Shown piece after piece: positions 1-9,969 of a stretch of DNA of 57,507 bases (positions are counted from its first letter, which is position 1; each line of letters starts with the position of its first letter). Source of the DNA: Aeropyrum sp. (GTDB taxonomy: Archaea; Thermoproteota; Thermoprotei_A; Sulfolobales; Acidilobaceae). Location: NCBI GenBank assembly GCA_015523465.1, contig WAKF01000041.1, positions 1 through 57,507 of the forward strand. Reading direction: 5' to 3'. A program made the translations under genes and the position numbers. The notes beneath the pieces were generated by a model, which saw nothing but the letters and a program-made list of their open reading frames with translations, did no database searches and was not told the DNA's origin.

Positions 1-24
1 ACTCTAAATTATATAATATTTTGC

Positions 25-1932
25 GTGGCTAATGTCTTGATAGCGGCGGAAGACGGTGTAATAGTGTTGAGCGGGCCTCACTATAGGGTTATGACGAAAG
101 TTGTAAAAGACGTTGTACACCAGTTTATAGAGATGCCCAGCGACTTCATAGATTCTATAGTGGATACAATATTGTTGCAGAGATTAAGAAGGATCCAGCA
201 GCTAAGTCTTGCCCAGGAAGTTTACCCGGGAGCGGTTCACACGAGGTTCGAGCATAGCTTGGGCGTCGCGTTTACTATGAAAAGGGCTATACATCATATT
301 GCCAGGAATCTTAGAGAGATCGTGGTACCGCGAGTTACCGAGGAAGTAAAGGTGCTTAGGGGGGAGGAGGAGGCTAAGAAGATTAGCAGTGCTCTCAGAA
401 TGGCTGGAAAGCTATTATTAGAATTTGAGAAGGAAGCGGTTACTGCGGCCCTACTGCATGACGTGGGTCATATAGCATTAAGCCATATATCCGAGCAGGG
501 TCTTAAGGACCCCATTCTCGAGTATGCACCTAAGAGTAGGCCTTTTGTGGGGGTTGACGTTGACCATGAAAAGCTTACAGTGGAGTTAATTGACGGGCTG
601 GCAAAGACTAAGTACTATAGACCAGTCTACAACGGGGAACCTGTAAATCTTGACGTGGTTTCGGATATACTGAAAATTGCCTATGGTGAAGGTTCTTGCA
701 ACGCAAGTATAGAGCTGGGCGGCAACGATTTGGATGCGCAGGTTAGAAGCGCTGTTAAATGTATTATAGCGAAACTGTTAAACTCTAATATAGATGTTGA
801 TAGGGCTGACTACATTCTGAGGGATAGTATTCACACGGGCAACTTGTCAGGAATATACGATTTGAATAGATACTACTCTGTGCTCACTATAGTACCATTT
901 GTCAAGTACGTTCCTCGGGGAGTTGAAATTGAGCTAGACTTAGGTGTCCTAGAGAAGGGAGTTAGAGTAGTAGAAAACATGTTGTTAGCCAGGATTTACA
1001 TGTATAGCGACGTTTATCTACACGACGTTTCAATGACGTATTCTGCTATGGCTTCAAGGGTTATCGCGTTACTTTATCTGGCCGCGTTAGAGGCTATAGT
1101 TCAATCCTCGTCTACTAGAGGCGGGAATAGTGGAGGCGATATTAGAAGGTTGCTGGAGAAGTATCCTTTCTTGGAGGATTTAGCTGGCATAGACTACCTA
1201 GCTAAGGTGTATAGTAGGGATGACTTTGAAAGGGCGGTCCTGAAACTTAGTAAGCTCGTTGACGACCAGTTTTATAGCCTTATCTACCAGGTAGCTATAG
1301 GTAATGCTAACGACCTGCTGCGCTTCATATCTATGCTAGATGATACAGTAGCAGCCCCCAAAGGGGTTAGGGGATGGTATAAGGAGGCATGCTTTGCCGT
1401 CTCTGCATTATCCTACGGTATCATAGCTAGGAGACACGCATCCTCCCTCATATTATCGGATGATAGGCGGGTCGTCAGGATTCTAAATATTATTGAGGGG
1501 AGGAATCCTGTGGTAATAGAAAACCTCTCAAGGCTAATGACCCCTCTAGTAACATTAACCTGGTCTACCTACGTGCCCTATAAGCGTGGCAAAGGTATGG
1601 ATGTTAAGGTGTTTAGGAAGAAGAACTCGCTAGTGACTTTAGACCTTACCGAGTCTGAGCAGGCTAGGCTTGCCAGGGAGCTAGCTGACAAAGTGTACGC
1701 TAAGATGATAGTAACGTATCTCGGTACTGGTAAGATGGGTGACGGAGAGTCTAAGATCGTGTGGACTAGGAGGAAAGGTAAACTAACTGCTGAAGAGGTT
1801 GTCGAGTGGATGCGTTTAAGGGGGATGCTAGGGGCTTGCGGCCTTACGGAGACTGAGGCGCTAAAGATGGTAGAGGAGGCATCATCTAGGGCTGAGGAGA
1901 TAGCCAGGCTGCTCTACAGCTACTCCTCATAG
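25..1932 (+). CDS. HD-domain phosphohydrolase (SAMHD1/dGTPase-like)
   Basis: ORF with HTRFEHSLG...LLHDVGHIALSH...VDRADYILRDS HD-superfamily motifs; true start may be ATG at 91 (see findings). Confidence 0.85.
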   Translation: MANVLIAAEDGVIVLSGPHYRVMTKVVKDVVHQFIEMPSDFIDSIVDTILLQRLRRIQQLSLAQEVYPGAVHTRFEHSLGVAFTMKRAIHHIARNLREIVVPRVTEEVKVLRGEEEAKKISSALRMAGKLLLEFEKEAVTAALLHDVGHIALSHISEQGLKDPILEYAPKSRPFVGVDVDHEKLTVELIDGLAKTKYYRPVYNGEPVNLDVVSDILKIAYGEGSCNASIELGGNDLDAQVRSAVKCIIAKLLNSNIDVDRADYILRDSIHTGNLSGIYDLNRYYSVLTIVPFVKYVPRGVEIELDLGVLEKGVRVVENMLLARIYMYSDVYLHDVSMTYSAMASRVIALLYLAALEAIVQSSSTRGGNSGGDIRRLLEKYPFLEDLAGIDYLAKVYSRDDFERAVLKLSKLVDDQFYSLIYQVAIGNANDLLRFISMLDDTVAAPKGVRGWYKEACFAVSALSYGIIARRHASSLILSDDRRVVRILNIIEGRNPVVIENLSRLMTPLVTLTWSTYVPYKRGKGMDVKVFRKKNSLVTLDLTESEQARLARELADKVYAKMIVTYLGTGKMGDGESKIVWTRRKGKLTAEEVVEWMRLRGMLGACGLTETEALKMVEEASSRAEEIARLLYSYSS

Positions 1933-1936
1933 AAGC

Positions 1937-3883
1937 CTACATTCTTGGCAGGGGCTCGACTCCAAGGAGATTCATGCCGGCGCCCAGGGTATCTCTTATA
2001 AGGGTTACGAGGGCTGCCTTAGCATGGCGTAGGGGCTCCTCTGGCTCGTGAATGACAGGGTCCTTCTCGTACCACTTGTTGAACATGTCAGCTAGCCTTA
2101 GGAGGTAAGAGGCTAGGTCCTCCGGTGCTAGATCGTCAGCGGCTTTCGCAGACACCACAGGAAACCTGAGCGCCTCCACCATAAGGTCTCTTCTTAAACC
2201 TTCGTCTAAGGCTTGAGGCAGCGCCTTCAAGAAGTCTATGTGCCCATGTTTTTCGAGTATGTTGTTAGCCCTAGCGTAAGTGTACTGGAGGTAGGGACCA
2301 CTATTCTCCCTGAAGTTGAGCATCTTCTCGACGTCGAGGGTCACAGGCTTGAGCCTGCCAGGCTGCTCCAAGGCGAACCTTACTGCTCCTACAGCCACCT
2401 TCCATGCAGTATCCCTAACCCACTCCTCCCTAGCGCTGGGGTTCCTCTCCTTAACCTCCCTATAGCTTCTCTGGAATGCCTCCTCCAGAACTTCGTCTAG
2501 GGCTACATACTCGCCCCGCCTACTGCTCATCCTCCTCCCTGGCAGCCTAACTATCTCATAGTCATAGTGTACTAGGTTAAGAGCCTCCTTCCTATAGCCT
2601 AGAGCTAGGAGGGAGAGCTTTAGCTGGAGCTGAGCTAACCTCTGGTCGGCGCCTATAACGTTAACTACTATATCCGCCCCCGCCTCCCTAAACTTGAGTA
2701 GCGTGTAAGCTATATCTCTAGTAGTGTAGAGCGTTGTACCGTCGCTCCTCATCAATATTAGAGGCGGTATATCAAAGCCTCTAGGAATCTTGATCTTGGT
2801 CTTAACCTCTGTGTCAGCCTCCACGAGTTCCCTAATGACTCTAGGGAGGTCTAAGGCCGGGGCTCCTTTATGAAGTGTGAAATATGGGCTCTTCCTCGCC
2901 TCTTCTAGGAGCCTAGCAACCATGCCGCTCCAGCTCAAGTCGCTCTCCCAATCCCAGCTATCAAAGGATACCCCGAACCTCGAGAGGGTCTCTTTAAAGC
3001 CTTCTAGAGCTGCTTTAGCAACTCTTCTAACAAGACTCTTTTCGGGCTCGAGACCTTCCTCATATCTTTTCATAAGCTCTGATACGGCTCCCTCAGGGTC
3101 TCTAAGAGTCGAGACGCCTGAGAGTATTTTTTCGAAGTAGTCTTGCGGCCCCTTCTCTTTTAGTCTTGCCAGTGCTGAGAGTGCATCGTCTAGCGTCCTG
3201 GTATCGCCCTTCCTTCTAGCCTCTACAGCGTCTATAGAGTTATGAGTCACAGCGTAGACCCAACCTACAGCGTAGTCGGGCTTAACATCCATAACCCGAG
3301 CTAGGTCCTCAGGGCTCACACCCAGGATCTTGAAACCCAGCGTGGCTACAGCGACCTGCCTCCCCATATCGTTTATGTAGAACCTAACGTTCACCTTGTG
3401 ACCCCTAGCCCTAAGCATCCTGGCAAGACTGTCACCCAAACTAGCATTCCTTGCATGGCCCAAGTGAAGAGGGTGAATAGGGTTCGCACTTGTATGCTCT
3501 ACCACGTAAACCTTAGGCTCCTCTACCTGGGCTGGAGAGGGTTTCCACCCGGAAGCCAGCAGTCTGAAAACCTCGTCAGCGACGTCTTCCCCCTTAAAAT
3601 ACACGTTGAGGAAGCCAGATTCAAGCCTTAGATCCGCGAACCTCAGCAAGTTCCTCTCCCACAGCATGCCTCTTACAGATTCTACCACACTCTCAACGTC
3701 AACCCCACTCTTCGAAGCAAAACGCATTACAGGGAATGAAAGGTCACCATACTCACGGCGAGGTGGAGGCTGTAATAGCCTAAATACTTGTACTTGATCG
3801 ATACCTAGAACGTCGCTTAGCCCTTCGACCAATGCTGAGTACACTCGGGTTACAGGGTCCTTACCTCTCCCTACAACACTCAA
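1937..3883 (-). CDS. argS: Arginyl-tRNA synthetase
   Basis: HTSANPIHPLHLGHARNASLGDSLARML class I signature, DALR-type C-terminus (NSGPYLQYTYARANNI). Confidence 0.96.
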   Translation of the reverse strand: MSVVGRGKDPVTRVYSALVEGLSDVLGIDQVQVFRLLQPPPRREYGDLSFPVMRFASKSGVDVESVVESVRGMLWERNLLRFADLRLESGFLNVYFKGEDVADEVFRLLASGWKPSPAQVEEPKVYVVEHTSANPIHPLHLGHARNASLGDSLARMLRARGHKVNVRFYINDMGRQVAVATLGFKILGVSPEDLARVMDVKPDYAVGWVYAVTHNSIDAVEARRKGDTRTLDDALSALARLKEKGPQDYFEKILSGVSTLRDPEGAVSELMKRYEEGLEPEKSLVRRVAKAALEGFKETLSRFGVSFDSWDWESDLSWSGMVARLLEEARKSPYFTLHKGAPALDLPRVIRELVEADTEVKTKIKIPRGFDIPPLILMRSDGTTLYTTRDIAYTLLKFREAGADIVVNVIGADQRLAQLQLKLSLLALGYRKEALNLVHYDYEIVRLPGRRMSSRRGEYVALDEVLEEAFQRSYREVKERNPSAREEWVRDTAWKVAVGAVRFALEQPGRLKPVTLDVEKMLNFRENSGPYLQYTYARANNILEKHGHIDFLKALPQALDEGLRRDLMVEALRFPVVSAKAADDLAPEDLASYLLRLADMFNKWYEKDPVIHEPEEPLRHAKAALVTLIRDTLGAGMNLLGVEPLPRM

Positions 3884-3925
3884 GAACTTACCCCTCCATT
3901 ACCGGAAAGGGCCTCTGCGACCCTC

Positions 3926-4429
3926 CTACTCACTACCCCCTGCCAGTCGCTCTCTTCTTTCGATCTCCATCTTGAGGCCCTCGATCAACCTAATATACTC
4001 GGGTGCATGCCTCACTATATCCCTAAGAGAGATCATGCCTACAGGCTTCAGGTTTTCTGGGTCTAATACGGGAAGATGGCCTACACCATAGGTGCCCATA
4101 AGCTCTGCAGCCCTAGCTAGAGGGTCGTCTGTCAACACGTAATAGGGGTTCCTAGTCATTATGTCACCTAGGGTGAGGACCTCAGGGTCCCCCCCATTGA
4201 CGACTACGGCCCTTATTATATCAGTCCTAGTGACAATGCCTATAAGGCTGCCATTATCGTTAACTACAACAACGCTCCCGATCTTCCTCATCAACATCTC
4301 CCTAGCCGCTTCCTTCACCTTCATTGTCGGCAACGCTTTAAACAAAGGCGTTGACATGACATCGCCTACTGTATACTCACTATACTCCCTCACGTCGTCG
4401 GAGCCCCCTAACGCCATAACCTTCCCCAC
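3926..4429 (-). CDS. CBS-domain pair protein
   Basis: Two CBS repeats (VGDVMSTPLFKALPTMKVKEAAREM...; GDIMTRNPYYVLTDDPLARAAELM...). Confidence 0.9.
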   Translation of the reverse strand: MGKVMALGGSDDVREYSEYTVGDVMSTPLFKALPTMKVKEAAREMLMRKIGSVVVVNDNGSLIGIVTRTDIIRAVVVNGGDPEVLTLGDIMTRNPYYVLTDDPLARAAELMGTYGVGHLPVLDPENLKPVGMISLRDIVRHAPEYIRLIEGLKMEIERRERLAGGSE

Positions 4430-4496
4430 CTAAGCGTTAGGGGACCCCACAAACTAATTAAAGCTCACCGCCGAGGGTATGTTGCATTGATCGCTA

Positions 4497-5189
4497 TTAC
4501 TCCATCCACTCCGGCCCCCTCGAATGAACCTCTTCAAGGAACCTTCTGGCGGCCTCTTTACCCATGCATTGAGCCGAAGTGCATAGCACGTCAGGGTCTA
4601 ACGACAATATCCTATCGAGACTTCTCAACCACTCTTTCTCCGAGCTAAGCCAGCGTCTGCTCAGCCTCCCCAGAGCGTCGCCTACAAAGACTATAGTGCC
4701 CTTAGCGACATCGTGATAAGCTATACTAACGCTTCCTGGAGTATGGCCGGGAGTAGGGATCACCTTTATCATGCTACATCCTGGCAGACCCCCCTCTCGG
4801 AGCCTTAAACCTACAGGGGCTGGGTTAAAAGGCATGTTAAACTCTCTAGCTGAGGTTCGTTCAATATCACCCTTCTCAATCCATGAAGCATCGGGGTCCC
4901 TAGCAGCCACTATAGCCTTTAAAGTAAAGTGGGTGAAGTATGCGCCGCCAGCGTTTGGAAGGTGGGCATGAGTTATTACTGTGTACTTTACATCGCCGGG
5001 CTTAACTCCTAACGCTATGAGCCCTGCGAGGAGGAGTTTGTTGCTTAGAGGAGACCCGCTACCAGCATCTATAAGTACCTTGCACTCTCCCTCTTCCCCT
5101 ATAAAACCTACGATGCTGTCAGGGTACCCTGTAAGGTCCGGGTAAAGTAGAATTGATACCCTTCCTCCAAGTCTTAAGGGCCACTGCAA
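4497..5189 (-). CDS. Metallo-beta-lactamase-fold hydrolase
   Basis: VITHAHLPNAGG, IPTPGHTPGSVS, VFVGDALG motifs. Confidence 0.85.
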   Translation of the reverse strand: MQWPLRLGGRVSILLYPDLTGYPDSIVGFIGEEGECKVLIDAGSGSPLSNKLLLAGLIALGVKPGDVKYTVITHAHLPNAGGAYFTHFTLKAIVAARDPDASWIEKGDIERTSAREFNMPFNPAPVGLRLREGGLPGCSMIKVIPTPGHTPGSVSIAYHDVAKGTIVFVGDALGRLSRRWLSSEKEWLRSLDRILSLDPDVLCTSAQCMGKEAARRFLEEVHSRGPEWME

Positions 5190-5223
5190 CTAGGACCCTA
5201 AGGTATATAGTTTTGCCCGCCAC

Positions 5224-5652
5224 CTATACCTCCTCAAGCCCCGTATCAAACTTTCTTATCTTAGCCTGCAACACTATATCGAGCCTCTCTAGTTCCTCCC
5301 TAAGCCCCTCAGGGGTGATATCGGATTTCGAGAAGTCCGCTACTATGAAGCATACTCCCTCCTCCCCCCTAATCACGGAGGTACACCTATTAGCTACGAT
5401 GTCAACATTATGGTCTGCAAGTATTTGAGTGACCTTAGCGAGAGCTCCCGGCTTGTCTACAAGGGTTATCTCGAGGTAGCGTATACTCTCCCCCTCAGCC
5501 TTTGAGAGGGGCGTAAGGTATATTTCTCGCCTTTCCACGTCGCCGACGATCATCATAACCATGCCCTTCTCTATACCTAGAGCCCCCCTTATCGACTGGG
5601 GTATAGTAACCCTCCCCTTAGAGTCGACCTTCACAATAGCGCTTAGCTTCAC
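5224..5652 (-). CDS. AbrB/SpoVT-type DNA-binding plus ACT-domain regulator
   Basis: N-terminal VDSKGRVTIPQSIRGALGIEKG (AbrB swapped hairpin); C-terminal ACT domain (LEITLVDKPGALAKVTQILADHNVDIV). Confidence 0.85.
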   Translation of the reverse strand: MKLSAIVKVDSKGRVTIPQSIRGALGIEKGMVMMIVGDVERREIYLTPLSKAEGESIRYLEITLVDKPGALAKVTQILADHNVDIVANRCTSVIRGEEGVCFIVADFSKSDITPEGLREELERLDIVLQAKIRKFDTGLEEV

Positions 5653-5804
5653 AGCTTCTCCACCCTATTTCCACAGATAGACGCGTAGTAACACTTAAAT
5701 CTAGTCGTTCTACGATTCGTAAGAGCTTAACCTATATTCGCCGGGGGTAGAGCTTAACCTTTAACCCTCTCTGCCGAGAGGGGGATGCGTAGGGTGCTCC
5801 CTAG

Positions 5805-6065
5805 GTGGGGGCGGCTAAGAAACTATATAGAGTCTATTACAATACATTCGACGACACCCTTCATTTAAAGGTGGTTGAAGCCCTTAAGAAGGAGATAGGA
5901 GCTGAGGTTGTGATCCACGACTCTAAGGTCCTTCCTGAATTTAGGTTCGTAGAGGTCCTTAAGCCCGAGCCGGGCCTTGAGGATAAAATCAAGAAGATCG
6001 TGATTGACGTGTTAGGCGAAAAACAAGGTGATATTAAGGTTGACTGGGTAGATACTAGCTCTTAG
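5805..6065 (+). CDS. Small conserved hypothetical protein
   Basis: 86-aa ORF, GTG start with GGTG motif, good codon bias. Confidence 0.6.
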   Translation: MGAAKKLYRVYYNTFDDTLHLKVVEALKKEIGAEVVIHDSKVLPEFRFVEVLKPEPGLEDKIKKIVIDVLGEKQGDIKVDWVDTSS

Positions 6066-6133
6066 ACGCTCTGCAAACGGTTATCTGAGACCCAGCATAG
6101 TGTATCCTAGGAGGGTGGAGGTGACGGGGGGGC

Positions 6134-9100
6134 TTGGCAAGGGTACCTGGTACGCTTGGCTCGGAAAGGTATGACCAGTTTGCCCTGGAGGATTGGGTAA
6201 AGAGATTCTGGTCTAGTAATAGGGTCTACGAGAAGGTTAAAGAGAAGTCGATGAAGAGCCCTAGGAAGTTCTACTTCCTTGACGGGCCTCCCTATGCCTC
6301 GGCAAAGTCGATACACCCCGGGACAGCTTGGAACAAGGTCATCAAAGACATAGTGCTCCGCTACTATAGGATGCGGGGTTATAGCGTGTGGGATAGGCCT
6401 GGCTATGACACTCACGGCCTCCCCATAGAGGTTAAGATAGAGCAAAAGCTAGGGGTGAGGGTTAAAAAGGAGATAGCGGAGAAGGTTGGGATAGCGCGGT
6501 TCATAGAAGAGTGTAAGAAGTTCGTAGACGAGAACATGGCTGCTATGACAAGCCAGTTTAAGGAGATCGGCGTGTTCATGGACTGGGACAACCCCTACGT
6601 GACCTACACTGACGAGTACATCGAGTCTGGCTGGTGGCTCATTAAGAGGGCGTGGGAGCAGAACCTCCTCTACGAGGGACTCAGGGTACTCCACTGGTGT
6701 CCTCGCTGCGAGACTACTCTAGCAGACTATGAGGTCTCAGAGTATAGGGATATAGAGGATCCCTCCATCTACGTGAAGTTCCCTGTTAAGGGTAGAAGTG
6801 GGGAATACCTTCTAGTATGGACAACTACTCCTTGGACTCTGCCGGCTAACGCATTCATAATGGCGCACCCGGAGTTGACTTATGTTAGGGTTAGGGTGGG
6901 CGGTGAGGTCCTGATCCTCGCTAAGGCTAGGCTCGAAGACGTTATGAGAGAGGCTGGTGTCAAGGATTACGAGGTGCTAGAAGAGTTCCCGGGCTCTAGG
7001 TTGGAGGGGCTAGAGTACATTCATCCTCTGGAGGACGTGGTTGAAGCTCAGAAGGAACTCTCTAAGTATCATAGGGTTGTAATGGCGCCTGAAGCTGTAA
7101 CCCCCTACGAGGGCACAGGCCTCGTCCACTCAGCCCCTGGTCATGGCACCATTGATGCGGTTGTCGCAGAGAGGGTTGGGGCTCCGATGTTGTCACTAGT
7201 AGATGATAGGGGTTACATGACTGAGGGGGCCGGTAAGTATAAGGGGATGTACTTTAGGAGAGAGGCTAATAAGGCTATAGTGGAGGACCTGGAGGAGAAG
7301 GGGGCTCTCTTCCATAAGAGTGTGGTGGTCCACAGGTATCCTGTGTGTTGGCGTTGTAAGACGCCACTCCTTCTCAGAGCAACTAAGCAGTGGTTCATAG
7401 CGGTGACTAAGCTCAAGGATAGGCTTATGGAGGAGGCTGAGAGGATAGAGTGGCAGCCGTCGTGGGCTAAGGAGAGGTTTAGGAACATGCTGAAGGAGCT
7501 CAGGGACTGGGTGGTGAGTAGGCAGAGGTTCTGGGGGATACCATTACCTATATGGGTTTGCAGTAAGTGCGGGTACAAGCATGTAGTGGGTAGTGTGAGG
7601 GAGCTGGAGGAGCTTGGGGGTAGAAGGCCCGAGAACCTGCATAGGCCTTGGATAGACGAGGTAGTGCTTAAGTGCCCTAAGTGTGGCGGCGAGATGAGGA
7701 GGGTGCCTGACGTCCTAGACGTGTGGTTTGACAGCGGCGTGGCCTTCTACGCTAGCCTAGGCTACCCCATGAATAGTGAGTTGTGGGAGAAGCTGAAGCC
7801 TGTCGACTTCATAGTTGAGGGTCACGACCAGATTAGAGGGTGGTTCTTCAGCCTCCTTAGAAGCGGTGTAATCGGTTTTGGGATCTCGCCTTACCGGAGG
7901 GTACTGGTACATGGTTTCATGCTTGACGAGCAAGGCCGGGAGATGCATAAGAGCCTTGGGAACTATGTTGAGTTCGAGGAGCTGATATCGAAGGTCCCTC
8001 GGGACGTGGTGAGGCTGTGGCTCCTCCAGAATACGGTCTGGGAAGACCTGCGGTTTAGCTGGAAGGGCCTCGATCTTATGAGGAGGGACTTTACTGTAAT
8101 GTGGAACGTATTTGCATTTGCTAGCCTCTATATGAGTATTGATAGGTTCGATCCTGAAAGCGTCAAGGTCGAGGACGTGGAGGAGGTTTTAGAGCCCGAG
8201 GATAGGTGGCTGCTCTCGAGGGTTAACAGGATCATTAGGCAGTACCACGAGGTCATGGAGGCTCTTAAACCTCATGAGGCTGCTAGGATGCTCAGGAACT
8301 TTATAGTAGAGGATGTCAGCCACTGGTATATCAGGCTGGTTAGGAGGAGGGTTTGGGAGGAGGAGGACACTCCTTCTAAGAGGGCTGTCTATGCTACCCT
8401 CTATAAGGCTTTGAAGGCGTGGACGTTGATGGCGGCTCCATTCATACCTTTCACTGCAGAGTACTTCTGGCAGAGGTTCTTTAGGCCTAGTGAGAGGGGG
8501 GCTAGGGAGAGCGTGCATATGGAGGACCTACCGGAGGCTGATGAGAGGTGGATTGATGAGAGGCTTGAGGCCGATATGGAGGCTTTGAAGAAGGTTGTCG
8601 AAGCAGTCTTCGCCGCAAGGCAGGAAGCGGGGTTGAAGCTTAGAAGGCCTGTGAGAAGGGTGATCTTGGCGCTTAACAAGAAGGAGTATGTGGATGCTGT
8701 TAAGCGGCTGGAGGACTTGCTTAAGAGGGCTGTAAACGCTAGAGAAGTCGAGCTGGCGGGCCCAGAATTCTTCAGGGAGGTATCTGTGTATAGGGTGGAG
8801 CCCGACTATGGAGTGCTAGGTCCAAGGTATAAGAAGGACCTACCTGTGGTGCTCGAGCTATTGAGGAAGAAGGGCGACGAGGTCGCTAGGAGCATAGTAG
8901 ATAGGGGAGTTTATAAGACTGTCTATAAGGGTATTGAGGTGGAGCTTACGAGGGAGATGGTTAAGATTAGGATGGAGCCCCCGGAGTGGCTTTCAGTCAA
9001 GGAGTTTGAGGGGGGCATTGTAGGTGTCGATAAGAGACTTGGCAAGGAGGAGGTGCTCGAGGGAATAGCTAGGGAAGTTGTTAGGAGAGTCCAGGCTATG

Positions 9101-9331
9101 AGGAAGGAGGCTGGCTATAGCGTGGAGGACTATGTAGTAGTGTGGGTTAAAGGGGATAGCGAGGTTGAGGAGGCCGTTAGAGCTATGAGGGATTACGTTG
9201 CTAGAGAGGTTAGGGCTGTGGATCTCAGAGTGGGTGAAGAACCTCGGGGCGCTGAGGTGGCTAGGGAGTGGGAGGTAGACGGGGAGAGGCTGGTGATCGG
9301 GGTGAAGAGAGTGGAAAAGTCTTCCACGTGA
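6134..9331 (+). CDS. ileS: Isoleucyl-tRNA synthetase
   Basis: [38 protein letters not shown] (KMSKS variant), editing domain, Zn-Cys motifs; TTG start. Confidence 0.97.
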   Translation: MARVPGTLGSERYDQFALEDWVKRFWSSNRVYEKVKEKSMKSPRKFYFLDGPPYASAKSIHPGTAWNKVIKDIVLRYYRMRGYSVWDRPGYDTHGLPIEVKIEQKLGVRVKKEIAEKVGIARFIEECKKFVDENMAAMTSQFKEIGVFMDWDNPYVTYTDEYIESGWWLIKRAWEQNLLYEGLRVLHWCPRCETTLADYEVSEYRDIEDPSIYVKFPVKGRSGEYLLVWTTTPWTLPANAFIMAHPELTYVRVRVGGEVLILAKARLEDVMREAGVKDYEVLEEFPGSRLEGLEYIHPLEDVVEAQKELSKYHRVVMAPEAVTPYEGTGLVHSAPGHGTIDAVVAERVGAPMLSLVDDRGYMTEGAGKYKGMYFRREANKAIVEDLEEKGALFHKSVVVHRYPVCWRCKTPLLLRATKQWFIAVTKLKDRLMEEAERIEWQPSWAKERFRNMLKELRDWVVSRQRFWGIPLPIWVCSKCGYKHVVGSVRELEELGGRRPENLHRPWIDEVVLKCPKCGGEMRRVPDVLDVWFDSGVAFYASLGYPMNSELWEKLKPVDFIVEGHDQIRGWFFSLLRSGVIGFGISPYRRVLVHGFMLDEQGREMHKSLGNYVEFEELISKVPRDVVRLWLLQNTVWEDLRFSWKGLDLMRRDFTVMWNVFAFASLYMSIDRFDPESVKVEDVEEVLEPEDRWLLSRVNRIIRQYHEVMEALKPHEAARMLRNFIVEDVSHWYIRLVRRRVWEEEDTPSKRAVYATLYKALKAWTLMAAPFIPFTAEYFWQRFFRPSERGARESVHMEDLPEADERWIDERLEADMEALKKVVEAVFAARQEAGLKLRRPVRRVILALNKKEYVDAVKRLEDLLKRAVNAREVELAGPEFFREVSVYRVEPDYGVLGPRYKKDLPVVLELLRKKGDEVARSIVDRGVYKTVYKGIEVELTREMVKIRMEPPEWLSVKEFEGGIVGVDKRLGKEEVLEGIAREVVRRVQAMRKEAGYSVEDYVVVWVKGDSEVEEAVRAMRDYVAREVRAVDLRVGEEPRGAEVAREWEVDGERLVIGVKRVEKSST

Positions 9332-9969
9332 AGCCCAGTAGTCTACGAACCTACGTCTACTGCCCCCGCCTATACTTCTTTGAGAGTCATGTTAGGAGGG
9401 AGAGGGGGCTTCTTGAGCGCCTTCGCCTAGCCTTAGGTAGGCTATACCACGTGTTGGCTGGGATCGTGGACATGGCTAGGGGTAGGGTGGTGGAGGAGCC
9501 TTTAGAGGCTCGTCTGGGCGACTACGTGTTCGTAGGCAGGCCTGACGCTTGGAGGGTTGAGGAAGGGCGGCTCGTGGTTACTGAGAGGAAGAGTGGAAGG
9601 GGTCCTAGGAGGGGTGTGTGGCTCTCGGATGCAGCTCAGGCTGCAGCCTATGCTTTCATGCTTTTGAGGTCTAGGGTTAGGGGTGCTAATGAGGCTACCC
9701 TAGAGGTTGGATACGCTTTTGGGGGCGTTAGGAGGCTTAGGCTAACCGAGGACCTAGTGGATATTGTCCTGAGGGCTGCAGGCGAGATGAGGATGGTGAG
9801 GGAGGGCGTGGTCCCTTATGCTTATAGGGTTGAGGCTAAATGCTCGATATGCCCCTATAGAGTTCCATGCGAGGAGCTGGATAGGAGTCTTGCACCGCCG
9901 GAGGATGGAGAGATCTATGAGCCTGGGAGTTGGCTTGCCTCTCGTGAGCCCGCTCTGGATTCACGATAG
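9328..9969 (+). CDS. Cas4-like PD-(D/E)XK Fe-S exonuclease, stand-alone
   Basis: YCPRLYFF N-terminal Cys, GRPDAW...LVVTERKSG nuclease motif, [11 protein letters not shown]-terminal Cys triad; in-frame GTG at 9328 overlaps the ileS stop (GTGA), preferred over the track start at 9268. Confidence 0.8.
   Translation: MKPSSLRTYVYCPRLYFFESHVRRERGLLERLRLALGRLYHVLAGIVDMARGRVVEEPLEARLGDYVFVGRPDAWRVEEGRLVVTERKSGRGPRRGVWLSDAAQAAAYAFMLLRSRVRGANEATLEVGYAFGGVRRLRLTEDLVDIVLRAAGEMRMVREGVVPYAYRVEAKCSICPYRVPCEELDRSLAPPEDGEIYEPGSWLASREPALDSR

Noticed and set aside
9328-9969. CRISPR-Cas locus suggested by the Cas4-like gene
   Set aside because: No repeat-spacer array and no other cas gene recognised in the window.
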